Shown here: positions 33,003-41,098 of the stretch, in pieces
How positions within the stretch are numbered: the first letter of the stretch is position 1
How the letters are laid out: each line of letters opens with the position of its first letter
Source: Sva-07 sp963710625
GTDB taxonomy: Bacteria > Actinomycetota > Acidimicrobiia > Acidimicrobiales > Ilumatobacteraceae
Direction of reading: 5' to 3'
Assembly: GCA_963710625.1 (NCBI GenBank)
Contig: CAVQBG010000022.1
Span: 62,001-126,000, forward strand
DNA length: 64,000 nt
Notes under the pieces: model-generated
The model's database searches: none
The model's input: only the letters and a program-made list of their open reading frames with translations
Told to the model about the DNA's origin: nothing
Translations under genes and position numbers: made by a program

Positions 33003-33278
33003 GTGCTCGGGGTGATCGGCGCCGTGGTCCGGCACCCGTCGCTGTGGCCGACGGCGCTGCGGCAGGGTTGGCGGATCGTGCCCCAGCGTTGGTGGACCCG
33101 CGCTCCGTTCCTGCCCGTGCCATCACGCGCCTACCTGCGCTACCGGCTCCTGACGCAATACGGTGACATCTCGCATCGCCCCGAGGCCGATGATGTGCTG
33201 AACTACCTCCGATGGTGTCGCGACTGGCAACGGCTCGACGATTCCCGGTCGGGCCGACCCCACCGATCGAGGAGGTGA
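33003..33278 (+). CDS. Small conserved basic protein of unknown function
   Basis: 91 aa from GTG 33003. Residues 1-22 are weakly hydrophobic (LGVIGAVVRHPSLWPTALRQG). The rest is Arg/Trp/Tyr-rich (WRIVPQRWWTRAPFLPVP, YLRYRLLTQYGD, VLNYLRWCRDWQR), a pattern seen in unnamed actinobacterial proteins next to HNH genes. It might be membrane- or nucleic-acid-associated. It lies 4 nt after the acyl-CoA dehydrogenase and 4 nt before the HNH gene. Confidence 0.65.
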   Translation: MLGVIGAVVRHPSLWPTALRQGWRIVPQRWWTRAPFLPVPSRAYLRYRLLTQYGDISHRPEADDVLNYLRWCRDWQRLDDSRSGRPHRSRR

Positions 33279-33282
33279 TCCC

Positions 33283-33780
33283 GTGCTGAGCGCGCTCGTT
33301 CTCAATGCGAGTTTCGAGCCCCTCAGCATCGTGTCAGCGCAGCGGGCCACGTGCCTGGTGTTGGCGGACAAGGCCGACGTCCTCGAAGACGACGGCCGGG
33401 TGATCCACTCCGAGCGTCTGAGCATGCGGTGTCCGTCGGTGATCAGGCTGCGCTACATGGTCAAGGTGCCCTACGTCCGTCGTGCCGCGCTGTCGCGGCG
33501 AGCGATCTTCGCCCGCGACGACTACCGCTGCCAGTACTGCGGCGAGCGTGCGGACTCGATCGACCATGTCGTGCCCCGGTCCAAGGGTGGTCCGCACAGC
33601 TGGGAGAACGTGGCGGCGGCCTGTCGTCCCTGCAACCTGGGTAAGCGTGACCGGACCCCCGACGAGGCCGGGATGCGGCTCGCACGGCCGTGTCGAGCAC
33701 CGCGGGCCACGGCATGGGTCGTCGTCTCCGTCGCCGGGGTGCCCGACACGTGGCGTCCCTATCTCCCGCTGGCCTCCTGA
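33283..33780 (+). CDS. HNH endonuclease family protein
   Basis: 165 aa. The N-terminal ~75 residues (LVLNASFEPLSIVSAQRATCLVL) are typical of the common actinobacterial HNH protein. The HNH fold spans ~78-125: FARDDYRCQYCGERADSIDHVVPRSKGGPHSWENVAAACRPCNLGKRDR, with paired zinc Cys CxxC...CxxC and catalytic DHV. The C-terminal tail contains WRPYL. A role in DNA processing is inferred from the fold. GTG 33283 was chosen to keep the conserved N-terminus. Confidence 0.88.
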   Translation: MLSALVLNASFEPLSIVSAQRATCLVLADKADVLEDDGRVIHSERLSMRCPSVIRLRYMVKVPYVRRAALSRRAIFARDDYRCQYCGERADSIDHVVPRSKGGPHSWENVAAACRPCNLGKRDRTPDEAGMRLARPCRAPRATAWVVVSVAGVPDTWRPYLPLAS

Positions 33781-33784
33781 CGGC

Positions 33785-34456
33785 GTGGTCGACTCGTACC
33801 GATTGGTGAGGTCGGCGTCGACCGCCGCGGACTTCCACGCACGCACGGTTCCCGAGCCGGCGCGTTGCGAGATCTGGTGGCACGAGGTGACGGCACCGGC
33901 GCTGGTGCTCGGTTCGACGCAGTCGGCCGACGCGGTCGACCGTGAGGCGTGTCGGGCCGCCGGCATCGAGGTGGTTCGCCGACGAAGCGGCGGGGGAGCG
34001 GTGCTGCTGGTTCCCGGCTCGGTGACGTGGATCGACGTCATCGTTCCGGCAGGTTCGCCCGGGTGGGCCGACGACATCCACGTGCCGATGCTGTGGCTCG
34101 GCCGTCGCCTCGCCGAGGTGATCGGCGGACTGCTCCCGGACAGCAGCACGCGCGTCCACGAGGGTGCACTGGTCACCACCGACTGGTCGTCGACGGTGTG
34201 CTTCGACGGTCTCGGCGCCGGGGAGGTGGTGCTCGAGGGACGCAAGCTCGTCGGCATCAGCCAGCGGCGCACCCGTCACGCCGCTCGGCTGCAGTGCTGC
34301 TGGTACTCCGAGTACGACCCGGCCGACCTGGTCGGGCTGTTCGCGCCGGGGCGGCGGCCGCCGGCCGCCGATCTGGCGCCGGTCGCGACCGTCCCGCACT
34401 CGATCGCAGCCAGGATCCCCGCGCTCCTCGCCGACACCCTCTCCACCAGCCTCTGA
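33785..34456 (+). CDS. Lipoate-protein ligase/octanoyltransferase-fold protein
   Basis: 223 aa from GTG 33785. BPL/LplA/LipB fold: ALVLGSTQSADAVDREACRAAGIEVVRRRSGGGAVLLVPGSVTWIDVIVP carries the R-R-x-SGGGAV lipoate-site motif. KLVGISQRRTRHAARLQ contains the conserved Lys of lipoate transfer (LEGRKLVGIS). It could attach lipoate or octanoate to dehydrogenase or glycine-cleavage proteins, or belong to a related class of unknown use. The protein is shorter than full LplA and lacks its C-terminal domain. It starts 4 nt after the HNH stop. Confidence 0.78.
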   Translation: MVDSYRLVRSASTAADFHARTVPEPARCEIWWHEVTAPALVLGSTQSADAVDREACRAAGIEVVRRRSGGGAVLLVPGSVTWIDVIVPAGSPGWADDIHVPMLWLGRRLAEVIGGLLPDSSTRVHEGALVTTDWSSTVCFDGLGAGEVVLEGRKLVGISQRRTRHAARLQCCWYSEYDPADLVGLFAPGRRPPAADLAPVATVPHSIAARIPALLADTLSTSL

Positions 34457-34587
34457 CCCGTTCCACCCGCCCACGCAGGGTTCCGTGTCAGCGACAACGC
34501 CGTTGTTCCGCGTCTGCGCCGACACGGAGTCAGCGGCATGGCGGCTCGAGGGTCGCGGCACACGGTGGGGTCGGCGGGGTGCTCTGG

Positions 34588-34651
34588 TGGGGAAATGGGG
34601 GAAGATGGTTGACAATGGGGGAGTTTGGGGGAAGAATGGGGATTGCTGGGG
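34588..34651 (+). promoter_or_regulatory. mraZ promoter with a phased array of TGGGG boxes (probable MraZ operator)
   Basis: TGGGG occurs at 34588, 34596, 34616, 34626, 34637 and 34647, with a degenerate TGGTT at 34606. From 34596 on, the steps are 10, 10, 10, 11 and 10 bp, placing all boxes on one helix face. E. coli MraZ binds TGGGN repeats separated by 5 nt, giving the same spacing. A -35 TTGACA (34609-34614), 17-nt spacer and -10 AAGAAT (34632-34637) form a sigma-A-type promoter inside the array, so bound MraZ would block it. Transcription would start near 34645, about 80 nt before the mraZ GTG. Confidence 0.82.
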
Positions 34652-34723
34652 AGGACTCCCGCGTTCCCGGCACGGCAGGTCCGCCGCGGGGGAACGAGGC
34701 AGGAAGCGAGAGGGACGCGGCGC

Positions 34724-35137
34724 GTGTTTGTCGGGGTCTACGAGCGGCAGCTCGACGAGCGGGGACGAGTGGCGTTGCCCTCGTCGTACCGTGGCGAACT
34801 CGGCGACCAGTGCTACCTCTTCTTCGGCGACGACGGCTGCGTCAGCGTCCGGAGCGTCGAGACCTTCGACGAACAGGCCGCCGAACTCGTCGAGAAGACC
34901 AAGCGCGGCGAGATCTCGAGGAACCGCTTGCGGGCGTTCGCCTCGTCGGCCACCCAGGCGACGATCGACAAGCAGGGTCGCATCACGCTCGATGCCCGCC
35001 TCCGCGAGCACGCCGGCATCGAGCCGCACGCCGCGGTGGTGGTGCTCGGCTATCTCGATCAGATCGAGATCTGGGAGCCGCAGGCCTACCGTTCGAACGA
35101 AGCGGCCGGACAGCACGAGATCGCTCGGGGATCATGA
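34724..35137 (+). CDS. mraZ: MraZ, transcriptional regulator of the dcw cluster
   Basis: 137 aa from GTG 34724. Two AbrB-like MraZ repeats are present, with signatures DERGRVALPSSYR (~11-23) and DKQGRITLDARLREHAG (~80-96). MraZ forms an oligomeric ring that binds the repeats upstream of its own gene and represses the cluster. The start is preceded by a purine-rich stretch (GAGAGGGA). It overlaps rsmH by 4 nt (ATGA). The C-terminal tail is longer than in E. coli MraZ but without other motifs. Confidence 0.95.
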   Translation: MFVGVYERQLDERGRVALPSSYRGELGDQCYLFFGDDGCVSVRSVETFDEQAAELVEKTKRGEISRNRLRAFASSATQATIDKQGRITLDARLREHAGIEPHAAVVVLGYLDQIEIWEPQAYRSNEAAGQHEIARGS

Positions 35138-36102
35138 GCGACGCCGCATTCGAACACGACCCGGTGATGCGCGACGAGATCACGGCGGTGTTCTCGACGG
35201 TGCCGGCCGGCACCGTCGTCGACGCCACCCTGGGCGGCGGCGGCCACAGCGCCGCACTGCTGGAGTCACGCGACGACCTCGACGTGTTGGGCATCGACCA
35301 GGACCCCGCCGCCCTGGCTGCCGCCGAAGCGTTCCTCGCCCCCTACGGCGAGCGTGTGCGCACCAGCCGTCGGCGCTTCGACCGCATCGATGAGGCGCTG
35401 GAGGAACACCACATCGATGTCGTCAGCGGGGCGCTGTTCGACCTCGGTGTGTCGTCGCCCCAACTCGATCGCGGCGATCGGGGCTTCTCCTACCGCCACG
35501 ACGGCCCGCTCGACATGCGGATGGACACCGATCAGACCTGGTCGGCCGACGACGTCGTCAACGGTTACGGCGAGCGCGACCTCGCTCACGTCATCCGTCG
35601 GTACGGCGACGAGCGATTCGCGGACCGGATCGCTCGTGCGATCTGCCGGGCTCGGCCGATCCAGAGCACGACCGAGCTCGCAGCCGTCGTGACCGCGGCG
35701 ATCCCGGCCGCGGCCCGCCGGACCGGCGGCCACCCGGCGAAACGAACGTTCCAGGCGATCCGGATCGAGGTCAACAACGAGCTGGGCGTGCTGCCCGAGG
35801 CGCTCGACCGAGCGGTCGAGGCGACTCGGCCGGGCGGCCGCATCGCGGTGCTCTCGTACCATTCCGGCGAGGATCGCATCGTCAAGGAGCGCTTCGCGCA
35901 TGCAGCCGGCGCCTGTGACTGTCCCGACGACCTGCCCTGCGTGTGCGGCGCCATCCAGACCGTTCGCCTGGTTCGCGGGATCCCGAAGAAGGCGAGCGCG
36001 CAGGAGCAGGTGGCGAACCGCCGAGCGGCGTCGGCGCGCCTGCGCGTGGTCGAGCGGATCGTCGCAACGCGCAAGAGCGACGGCGAACCGGTGGAGGTGT
36101 GA
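35134..36102 (+). CDS. rsmH: 16S rRNA m4C1402 methyltransferase RsmH
   Basis: 322 aa. The SAM site is VDATLGGGGHSAALL; VSGALFDLGVSSPQLD and FSYRHDGPLDMRMD follow, then TFQAIRIEVNNELG and GRIAVLSYHSGEDRIVKERF, all RsmH hallmarks. It methylates N4 of C1402 in 16S rRNA. The Cys-containing insert ACDCPDDLPCVCG is common in actinobacterial RsmH and may bind metal. ATG 35134 overlaps mraZ; the stop overlaps the ftsL ATG by 1 nt. Confidence 0.96.
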   Translation: MSDAAFEHDPVMRDEITAVFSTVPAGTVVDATLGGGGHSAALLESRDDLDVLGIDQDPAALAAAEAFLAPYGERVRTSRRRFDRIDEALEEHHIDVVSGALFDLGVSSPQLDRGDRGFSYRHDGPLDMRMDTDQTWSADDVVNGYGERDLAHVIRRYGDERFADRIARAICRARPIQSTTELAAVVTAAIPAAARRTGGHPAKRTFQAIRIEVNNELGVLPEALDRAVEATRPGGRIAVLSYHSGEDRIVKERFAHAAGACDCPDDLPCVCGAIQTVRLVRGIPKKASAQEQVANRRAASARLRVVERIVATRKSDGEPVEV

Positions 36103-36587
36103 TGCCTGCGATTCCCCTGATCCGCGACATCGCCCCGCGACGTCGCGCGGCGGCGAGCGCAGCTGCGCGGCCGTCGCTCGTGGTGATGGAGCGACGCCGG
36201 CGTTGGCCGGCGTTGCTCGCCGTCGTGCTGTGGACCACGGTGTTCCTCGGGTTGCTCGGCGCGGCGGTGTTCCACACGCAGCTCGCCGGGCGTCAGCTCC
36301 GCATCGATCGCCTCGAGCGGTCGGTCGCAGCGGAGCGGGAACGTTTCGACGAACTGCGCTACCAGCGTGCCGAACTCCGATCACCCGTCCGACTGGCGGC
36401 GGCAGCGTCGGAACTCGGCATGCAGCGTGGCGATGCCACCGAGTTCGTCGACATCGCCCCGGAAGCCCTGGCGAGACAGATCGCCGCGGCCGGTGTGATC
36501 GACGAACGGGCCGTGCAGATCACGATCGACACCGATCCACTCGACCAGTTCCGTGCCGTGAAGTCCGTGACGGGGGAGACACCGTGA
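36102..36587 (+). CDS. ftsL: FtsL/DivIC-like division protein
   Basis: 161 aa bitopic protein. A basic cytoplasmic N-terminus of ~35 residues is followed by one TM helix (WPALLAVVLWTTVFLGLLGAAVF) and then a periplasm-side coiled coil (RQLRIDRLERSVAAERERFDELRYQRAEL). This is the FtsL layout and the expected place between rsmH and ftsI. FtsL binds FtsQ and a DivIC/FtsB partner to activate FtsWI. Sequence similarity in this family is weak, so the call rests on topology and context. Confidence 0.85.
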   Translation: MPAIPLIRDIAPRRRAAASAAARPSLVVMERRRRWPALLAVVLWTTVFLGLLGAAVFHTQLAGRQLRIDRLERSVAAERERFDELRYQRAELRSPVRLAAAASELGMQRGDATEFVDIAPEALARQIAAAGVIDERAVQITIDTDPLDQFRAVKSVTGETP

Positions 36588-38611
36588 ACGTCAGGTCGAA
36601 GACCACGTCGACGCGTCCGGGCACGTCGGCACCTCGTTCCCGCGGCGCGACGCGCCAGCACGGCCGATCGCCATCGACGGCGCATCGTGGGTCGTCACGA
36701 CGTCAGGCCCCGCCGTCGCCACGTGACGTACCGCCGGCGCAGCCCCGGCTGCGCTCCACGGATCGGCGCGCCCCGGCGGCGCCGACCCGCCGACCCGCCC
36801 AGCACCGCACGCCGCACGAGCGCGTGGCACCCCGGACACGCCGACGGGTCTCGGCTCCTTCTCCACGCCGACGCTCACGGTTCCGGGTCGGCTCGCCTCG
36901 GCGCCGTCTGATCCTCGCCCTGCTGGTGATCGCGGCGATCATGGTGGGGATCGTCGTGAGGGTCGCCTTCCTGCAGACCACCGAGGCCGAGTCGCTGCGC
37001 TCGGCCGCCATCGACCAGTGGACGCGCTCGGTGGAGCTGCCGGCACAGCGCGGCACCGTGTTCGACCGGCACGGAAACGAACTCGCGATGTCGGTCCCGG
37101 CCGTCACCGTGTCGATCAACCCCAAGCTGATCGAGAACGGTCCGGCCACCGTGCAGCTGCTCGACGATCTCCTCGGCCTGTCCGACGAGAAGGCGAACGA
37201 GCTGCTGCTGGAGATCGCCAGCAAGGATCGCGGCTTCGTCTTCGTCCAGCGCCAGGCCGACGCCGCGGTCGGCGACCAGATCTCCTCGATGCGGTTGGCC
37301 GGCGTCAACGTCGACCGGGAGAGCCGCCGTGAGATGCCCGGCGGCGACACCGGTCGCAGCGTGATCGGCAGCACCAACATCGACGGCGTCGGCATCGCGG
37401 GCCTGGAGCTGCAGTACGACGACGTCCTCACCGGAAGCGGCGGCAGCATGCGGCGCGAAGTCGCGCCGAACGGCCGCTCGATCCCTGGATCGGAGACGGT
37501 CACCACCAAGCCGGTCGCCGGCAACGATCTGGTCCTGACACTCGATCGTTCGATCCAGTACTCCACCGAGCAGGTGCTGCTCGAGAAGGTGTCCGAGATC
37601 GGTGCACGGGGAGCGACCGCGATCACGATGGACACCGACACCGGCGAGATCTACTCGATGGCGTCGGTCCGATTGAACGACGAGAACGGCACCTACGAGG
37701 TGACCAGGGGCAACTACGCCGCGGTCGACGCCTACGAGCCCGGATCGGTCGCGAAGGTGATCACCGTCGCGAGCGCACTGAGCGAAGGACTGGTCACCCC
37801 CGAGACCTCGTACGAGGTGCCGTGGCGCAAGCAGTACTACGACGACCTGCTGAAGGACTCCCACCAACACCCCGACGAATGGATGTCGGTCTCGCAGATC
37901 CTGACGGAGTCGTCGAACATCGGCACGATCTTCGTGCAACAGGAGATGGGTCGCTGGATGCACCGTGACTACATGGCAGCGTTCGGCCTCGGCCAGAAGA
38001 CCGCGCTCGAGTTCCCGGGTGAGTCGACGGGCATCCTCAAGGAGGCCGACGACCTGTGGGGTTCCGAGCGCGTCACCGTCGCCTACGGCCAGGGTGTGTC
38101 GAGCACGTCGCTCCAGCTCGTCGCCGCGGTGAACACCATCGCCAATCGTGGCGTGTACGTTGCACCGAAGCTCGTTCGCTCGATCGTCGGCGCCGACGGA
38201 GCGGTCACCGACACCCCGGCGTCCGAATCGCACCGGGTGGTCTCCGAGCAGGCAGCGGTGCAGACCACCGAGATGATGCGCAACGTCGTCTGCAGCGGCA
38301 CGGCGACCCGCGCTCAGGTGGACGGTCTGTCGATCGCCGGCAAGACCGGCACGGCGTTCAAGGCAGCCGACAACGGCACCTACTTCGACGACAACGGCGA
38401 CCGCATCTACTACGCCAGCTTCGTCGGGTTCTTTCCTGCAGACGACCCGCAGGTCACCGTGCTCGTGTCGGTCGACGAGCCGCCTGCGGGCACCGACGAC
38501 CGCTTCGGCGGCACGGCGTCGGCCCCGGTGTTCGCCGAACTCGCGCCGACGCTGATCCACGAACTCGGCATCGTGCCCACGCCGGGCGCTCCGACCTGTG
38601 AAGGCGCCTGA
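36584..38611 (+). CDS. ftsI: FtsI (PBP3-class septal transpeptidase) with a long basic cytoplasmic tail
   Basis: 675 aa, GTG 36584, overlapping ftsL by 4 nt. Residues 1-107 are Arg/Ser/Pro/Thr-rich and very basic. A TM helix follows at ~108-128, then the pedestal domain and a transpeptidase with S388 in SVAK, S443-S-N445 as the SxN motif and K587 in KTG. It cross-links peptidoglycan at the septum with FtsW. No PASTA domain is present at the C-terminus. The tail is much longer than the ~20-40 residues of E. coli FtsI. Confidence 0.95.
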   Translation: MNVRSKTTSTRPGTSAPRSRGATRQHGRSPSTAHRGSSRRQAPPSPRDVPPAQPRLRSTDRRAPAAPTRRPAQHRTPHERVAPRTRRRVSAPSPRRRSRFRVGSPRRRLILALLVIAAIMVGIVVRVAFLQTTEAESLRSAAIDQWTRSVELPAQRGTVFDRHGNELAMSVPAVTVSINPKLIENGPATVQLLDDLLGLSDEKANELLLEIASKDRGFVFVQRQADAAVGDQISSMRLAGVNVDRESRREMPGGDTGRSVIGSTNIDGVGIAGLELQYDDVLTGSGGSMRREVAPNGRSIPGSETVTTKPVAGNDLVLTLDRSIQYSTEQVLLEKVSEIGARGATAITMDTDTGEIYSMASVRLNDENGTYEVTRGNYAAVDAYEPGSVAKVITVASALSEGLVTPETSYEVPWRKQYYDDLLKDSHQHPDEWMSVSQILTESSNIGTIFVQQEMGRWMHRDYMAAFGLGQKTALEFPGESTGILKEADDLWGSERVTVAYGQGVSSTSLQLVAAVNTIANRGVYVAPKLVRSIVGADGAVTDTPASESHRVVSEQAAVQTTEMMRNVVCSGTATRAQVDGLSIAGKTGTAFKAADNGTYFDDNGDRIYYASFVGFFPADDPQVTVLVSVDEPPAGTDDRFGGTASAPVFAELAPTLIHELGIVPTPGAPTCEGA

Positions 38612-40049
38612 CCAGGTGACGGCGCAAGATCTCGACCCGTCCGGACTCGAGCGGATCGGCGCGTTGCTCGCCGGTGGGCTCGCTGTCACCGACGTGGTCC
38701 ACGACTCGCGCCAGGTGTCGCCGGGCTCGGTGTACGTGTGCTTCCCGGGAGCATCCTTCGACGGTCACGACTTCGCCGCGCGTGCGGTCGAGTCCGGAGC
38801 GGTCGCCATCGTGTGCGACCATGCGCTCGGCGGGTTGGGTCCGACGCCGCAGATCGTCGTCGACGACACGCGGCTGCGAGTCGGGCCGATCGCCGCGTTG
38901 CTCTCCGGCCGGCCCAGCCGCTCGATGACCACGGTCGGGATCACGGGCACCAACGGCAAGACCACCACCGCGCAACTGCTCGAGGCGATCTTCACGGCCG
39001 CCGGCATGCCCACCGGGGTGGTGGGTACGTTGCACGGTCCCCGCACGACGCCGGAGGCGCCGGATCTCCAGCGGACGCTGCGCCGCTTCGTCGACGACGG
39101 GATGCATGCCGCCGTCCTCGAGGTGTCCTCGCATGCGTTGGCTCTGCACCGTGTCGACGGCACCGAGTTCGACGCGGTCGCGTTCACCAACCTCGGGCGC
39201 GATCATCTCGATCTCCACGGTTCGCAGGAGGAGTACTTCCGCGCGAAGGCGAGGCTGTTCGATCCGGCGTTTGCGCCGCTCGGGGTGATCAACGTCGACG
39301 ATCCCCACGGACGCCTGCTCGCCGATTCCGTGGCTGCGGACGGCTTCCGGATCGTGGCGGTCTCACAGGATCAGCTCACCGACGTCGAGGTGACTGCGTC
39401 CGCTCACCGCTACCGGTGGCGTTCGATCGACGTCGACGTGCCGATCGGCGGTCGGTTCAACGTGGCGAACTCGCTGATCGCCCTGACGACCGCAGTCGAA
39501 CTCGGCATCGAGCCGGAGGTCGCCGCGGCCGGCCTGCGCTCGCTCGCTGTCGTGCCCGGACGGTTCGAGGTGGTCAGCACCTCCGAGTCGGAACGCCGCG
39601 GTGTGACGGTGGTGGTCGACTACGCACACACGCCCGACGGACTCACCGAGATCCTCGGCTCGGCGCGAGCCGTCGCCGCCGATGGCGGCACGGTCGTCGT
39701 GGTGTTCGGATGTGGCGGCGAGCGCGACCGGCCCAAGCGGCCCGAGATGGGACGCATCGCCGCCCGCCTGGCCGATCGGGTGATCATCACGTCCGACAAC
39801 CCGCGCAGCGAGTCGCCGGAGGAGATCATCAGTGACATCGTGGCCGGGGTCGAGGACGACTACCGTGCCCGGGTCGTGACCGATCCAGACCGCCGCGCCG
39901 CGATCAGCGCCGCCCTCGAGGGTGCGAGGTCGGGTGACGTGGTCGTGATCGCCGGGAAGGGTCATGAGGCAACGCAGGAGTTCGCCGACCAGACGATCGA
40001 GTTCGACGACCGGCGCGTCGCTCGGGAGATCCTGGAGGCCCTCTCGTGA
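38598..40049 (+). CDS. murE: MurE, UDP-MurNAc-tripeptide synthetase (meso-DAP type)
   Basis: 483 aa from GTG 38598, overlapping ftsI by 14 nt. It shows VHDSRQVSPGSVYVCF, the ATP loop TVGITGTNGKTTTAQ, a central Mur-ligase domain, and TSDNPRSESPEEI, whose DNPR motif marks addition of meso-diaminopimelate. The downstream neighbour is mraY, not murF. It acts in the cytoplasm on UDP-MurNAc-Ala-Glu. The ends look normal, with no sign of fusion to murF. Confidence 0.96.
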   Translation: MKAPDQVTAQDLDPSGLERIGALLAGGLAVTDVVHDSRQVSPGSVYVCFPGASFDGHDFAARAVESGAVAIVCDHALGGLGPTPQIVVDDTRLRVGPIAALLSGRPSRSMTTVGITGTNGKTTTAQLLEAIFTAAGMPTGVVGTLHGPRTTPEAPDLQRTLRRFVDDGMHAAVLEVSSHALALHRVDGTEFDAVAFTNLGRDHLDLHGSQEEYFRAKARLFDPAFAPLGVINVDDPHGRLLADSVAADGFRIVAVSQDQLTDVEVTASAHRYRWRSIDVDVPIGGRFNVANSLIALTTAVELGIEPEVAAAGLRSLAVVPGRFEVVSTSESERRGVTVVVDYAHTPDGLTEILGSARAVAADGGTVVVVFGCGGERDRPKRPEMGRIAARLADRVIITSDNPRSESPEEIISDIVAGVEDDYRARVVTDPDRRAAISAALEGARSGDVVVIAGKGHEATQEFADQTIEFDDRRVAREILEALS

Positions 40050-41098
40050 TCGCGATCATGCTGGCGGGAGCGAGCGCGATGCTCGTCTCGCTGTTCGGCA
40101 CCCGATGGCTCATCGTGTTCTTCCGTCAACGCGGGCAGGGCCAGCCGATCCTCGGCAAGGAGGACCACGGCCCCGAGCACCACATGGTCAAGCAGGGCAC
40201 GCCGACGATGGGCGGCATCGCGATCGTCATCTCGGCGTTCGTCGGCTGGATCATCGCCCATCTCCGGCGAGGGCTCGCGTTCTCCGATCAGACGATGATC
40301 GTGTGGGTCGGGGTGCTGTTCATGGCGCTGATGGGCTTCCTCGACGACTTCATCAAGGTCCGCAAGCGTCACAACCGGGGCATCTTCTGGAAGCAGAAGA
40401 ACTACATCACGATGCTCGCCAGCATGCTGATGGCCTGGTGGCTCGTCGTCGGCACGGGGATCTCCGAGACGATCAACCTCACCCGGGGCGCCGTCGGGCT
40501 CGAGATCCCCACCGCGGCATGGGTCGTCTGGGCCGGCATGATCATCTGGGCGACCACCAACGCCGTCAACGTCACCGACGGGCTCGACGGGTTGGCCTCG
40601 GGATCGGCGTTGATGGGGTTCGGCGCGTTCACGGTCATCGCCTACTGGGCGTTCCGCAATCCCGACATCTACAGCACGGTCGTCAACCCGTTGGACATGG
40701 GTGTGTTCGCTGCCGCATTCGCAGGCGGGTGTCTCGGCTTCCTGTGGTGGAACGCTGCCCCGGCGCGGATCTTCATGGGCGACGTCGGGGCGCTGGCGAT
40801 CGGTTCGGCGCTGGCCTTCTGCGCCCTCACCCTCAACACCACGCTGCTGCTGATCCTGATCTGCGGCATCAACGTGATCGAGGCCGGATCGGTCGCCGTC
40901 CAGATGGGGGTCTTCAAGGCCTCTGGTCGGACAAAGCGCCTCTTCCGCATGTCGCCGATCCACCATCACTTCGAGTTGATCGGCTGGCCCGAGACCACCG
41001 TGATCATCCGCTTCTGGTTGATCACGGCGATCTGCGTGGCTGCTGCGCTCGCGATCTTCATCGCCGACTTCACCGACATCAGCGTGGGTCTGTCGTGA
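40046..41098 (+). CDS. mraY: MraY, phospho-MurNAc-pentapeptide translocase
   Basis: 350 aa, about ten TM helices. It shows PTMGGIAIVIS, LGFLDDFIKV-type acidic pair (FMALMGFLDDFIKVRKRHN), TNAVNVTDGLDGLASG, FMGDVGALAIG, and SPIHHHFELIGWPE, all conserved MraY motifs. It makes lipid I from UDP-MurNAc-pentapeptide and undecaprenyl phosphate. It overlaps murE by 4 nt (GTGA) and murD by 4 nt. Confidence 0.97.
   Translation: MIAIMLAGASAMLVSLFGTRWLIVFFRQRGQGQPILGKEDHGPEHHMVKQGTPTMGGIAIVISAFVGWIIAHLRRGLAFSDQTMIVWVGVLFMALMGFLDDFIKVRKRHNRGIFWKQKNYITMLASMLMAWWLVVGTGISETINLTRGAVGLEIPTAAWVVWAGMIIWATTNAVNVTDGLDGLASGSALMGFGAFTVIAYWAFRNPDIYSTVVNPLDMGVFAAAFAGGCLGFLWWNAAPARIFMGDVGALAIGSALAFCALTLNTTLLLILICGINVIEAGSVAVQMGVFKASGRTKRLFRMSPIHHHFELIGWPETTVIIRFWLITAICVAAALAIFIADFTDISVGLS

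Noticed and set aside
36875..38689. 604-codon minus-strand frame opposite ftsI
   Set aside because: No recognisable domain, opposite a gene with intact SxxK, SxN and KTG motifs.
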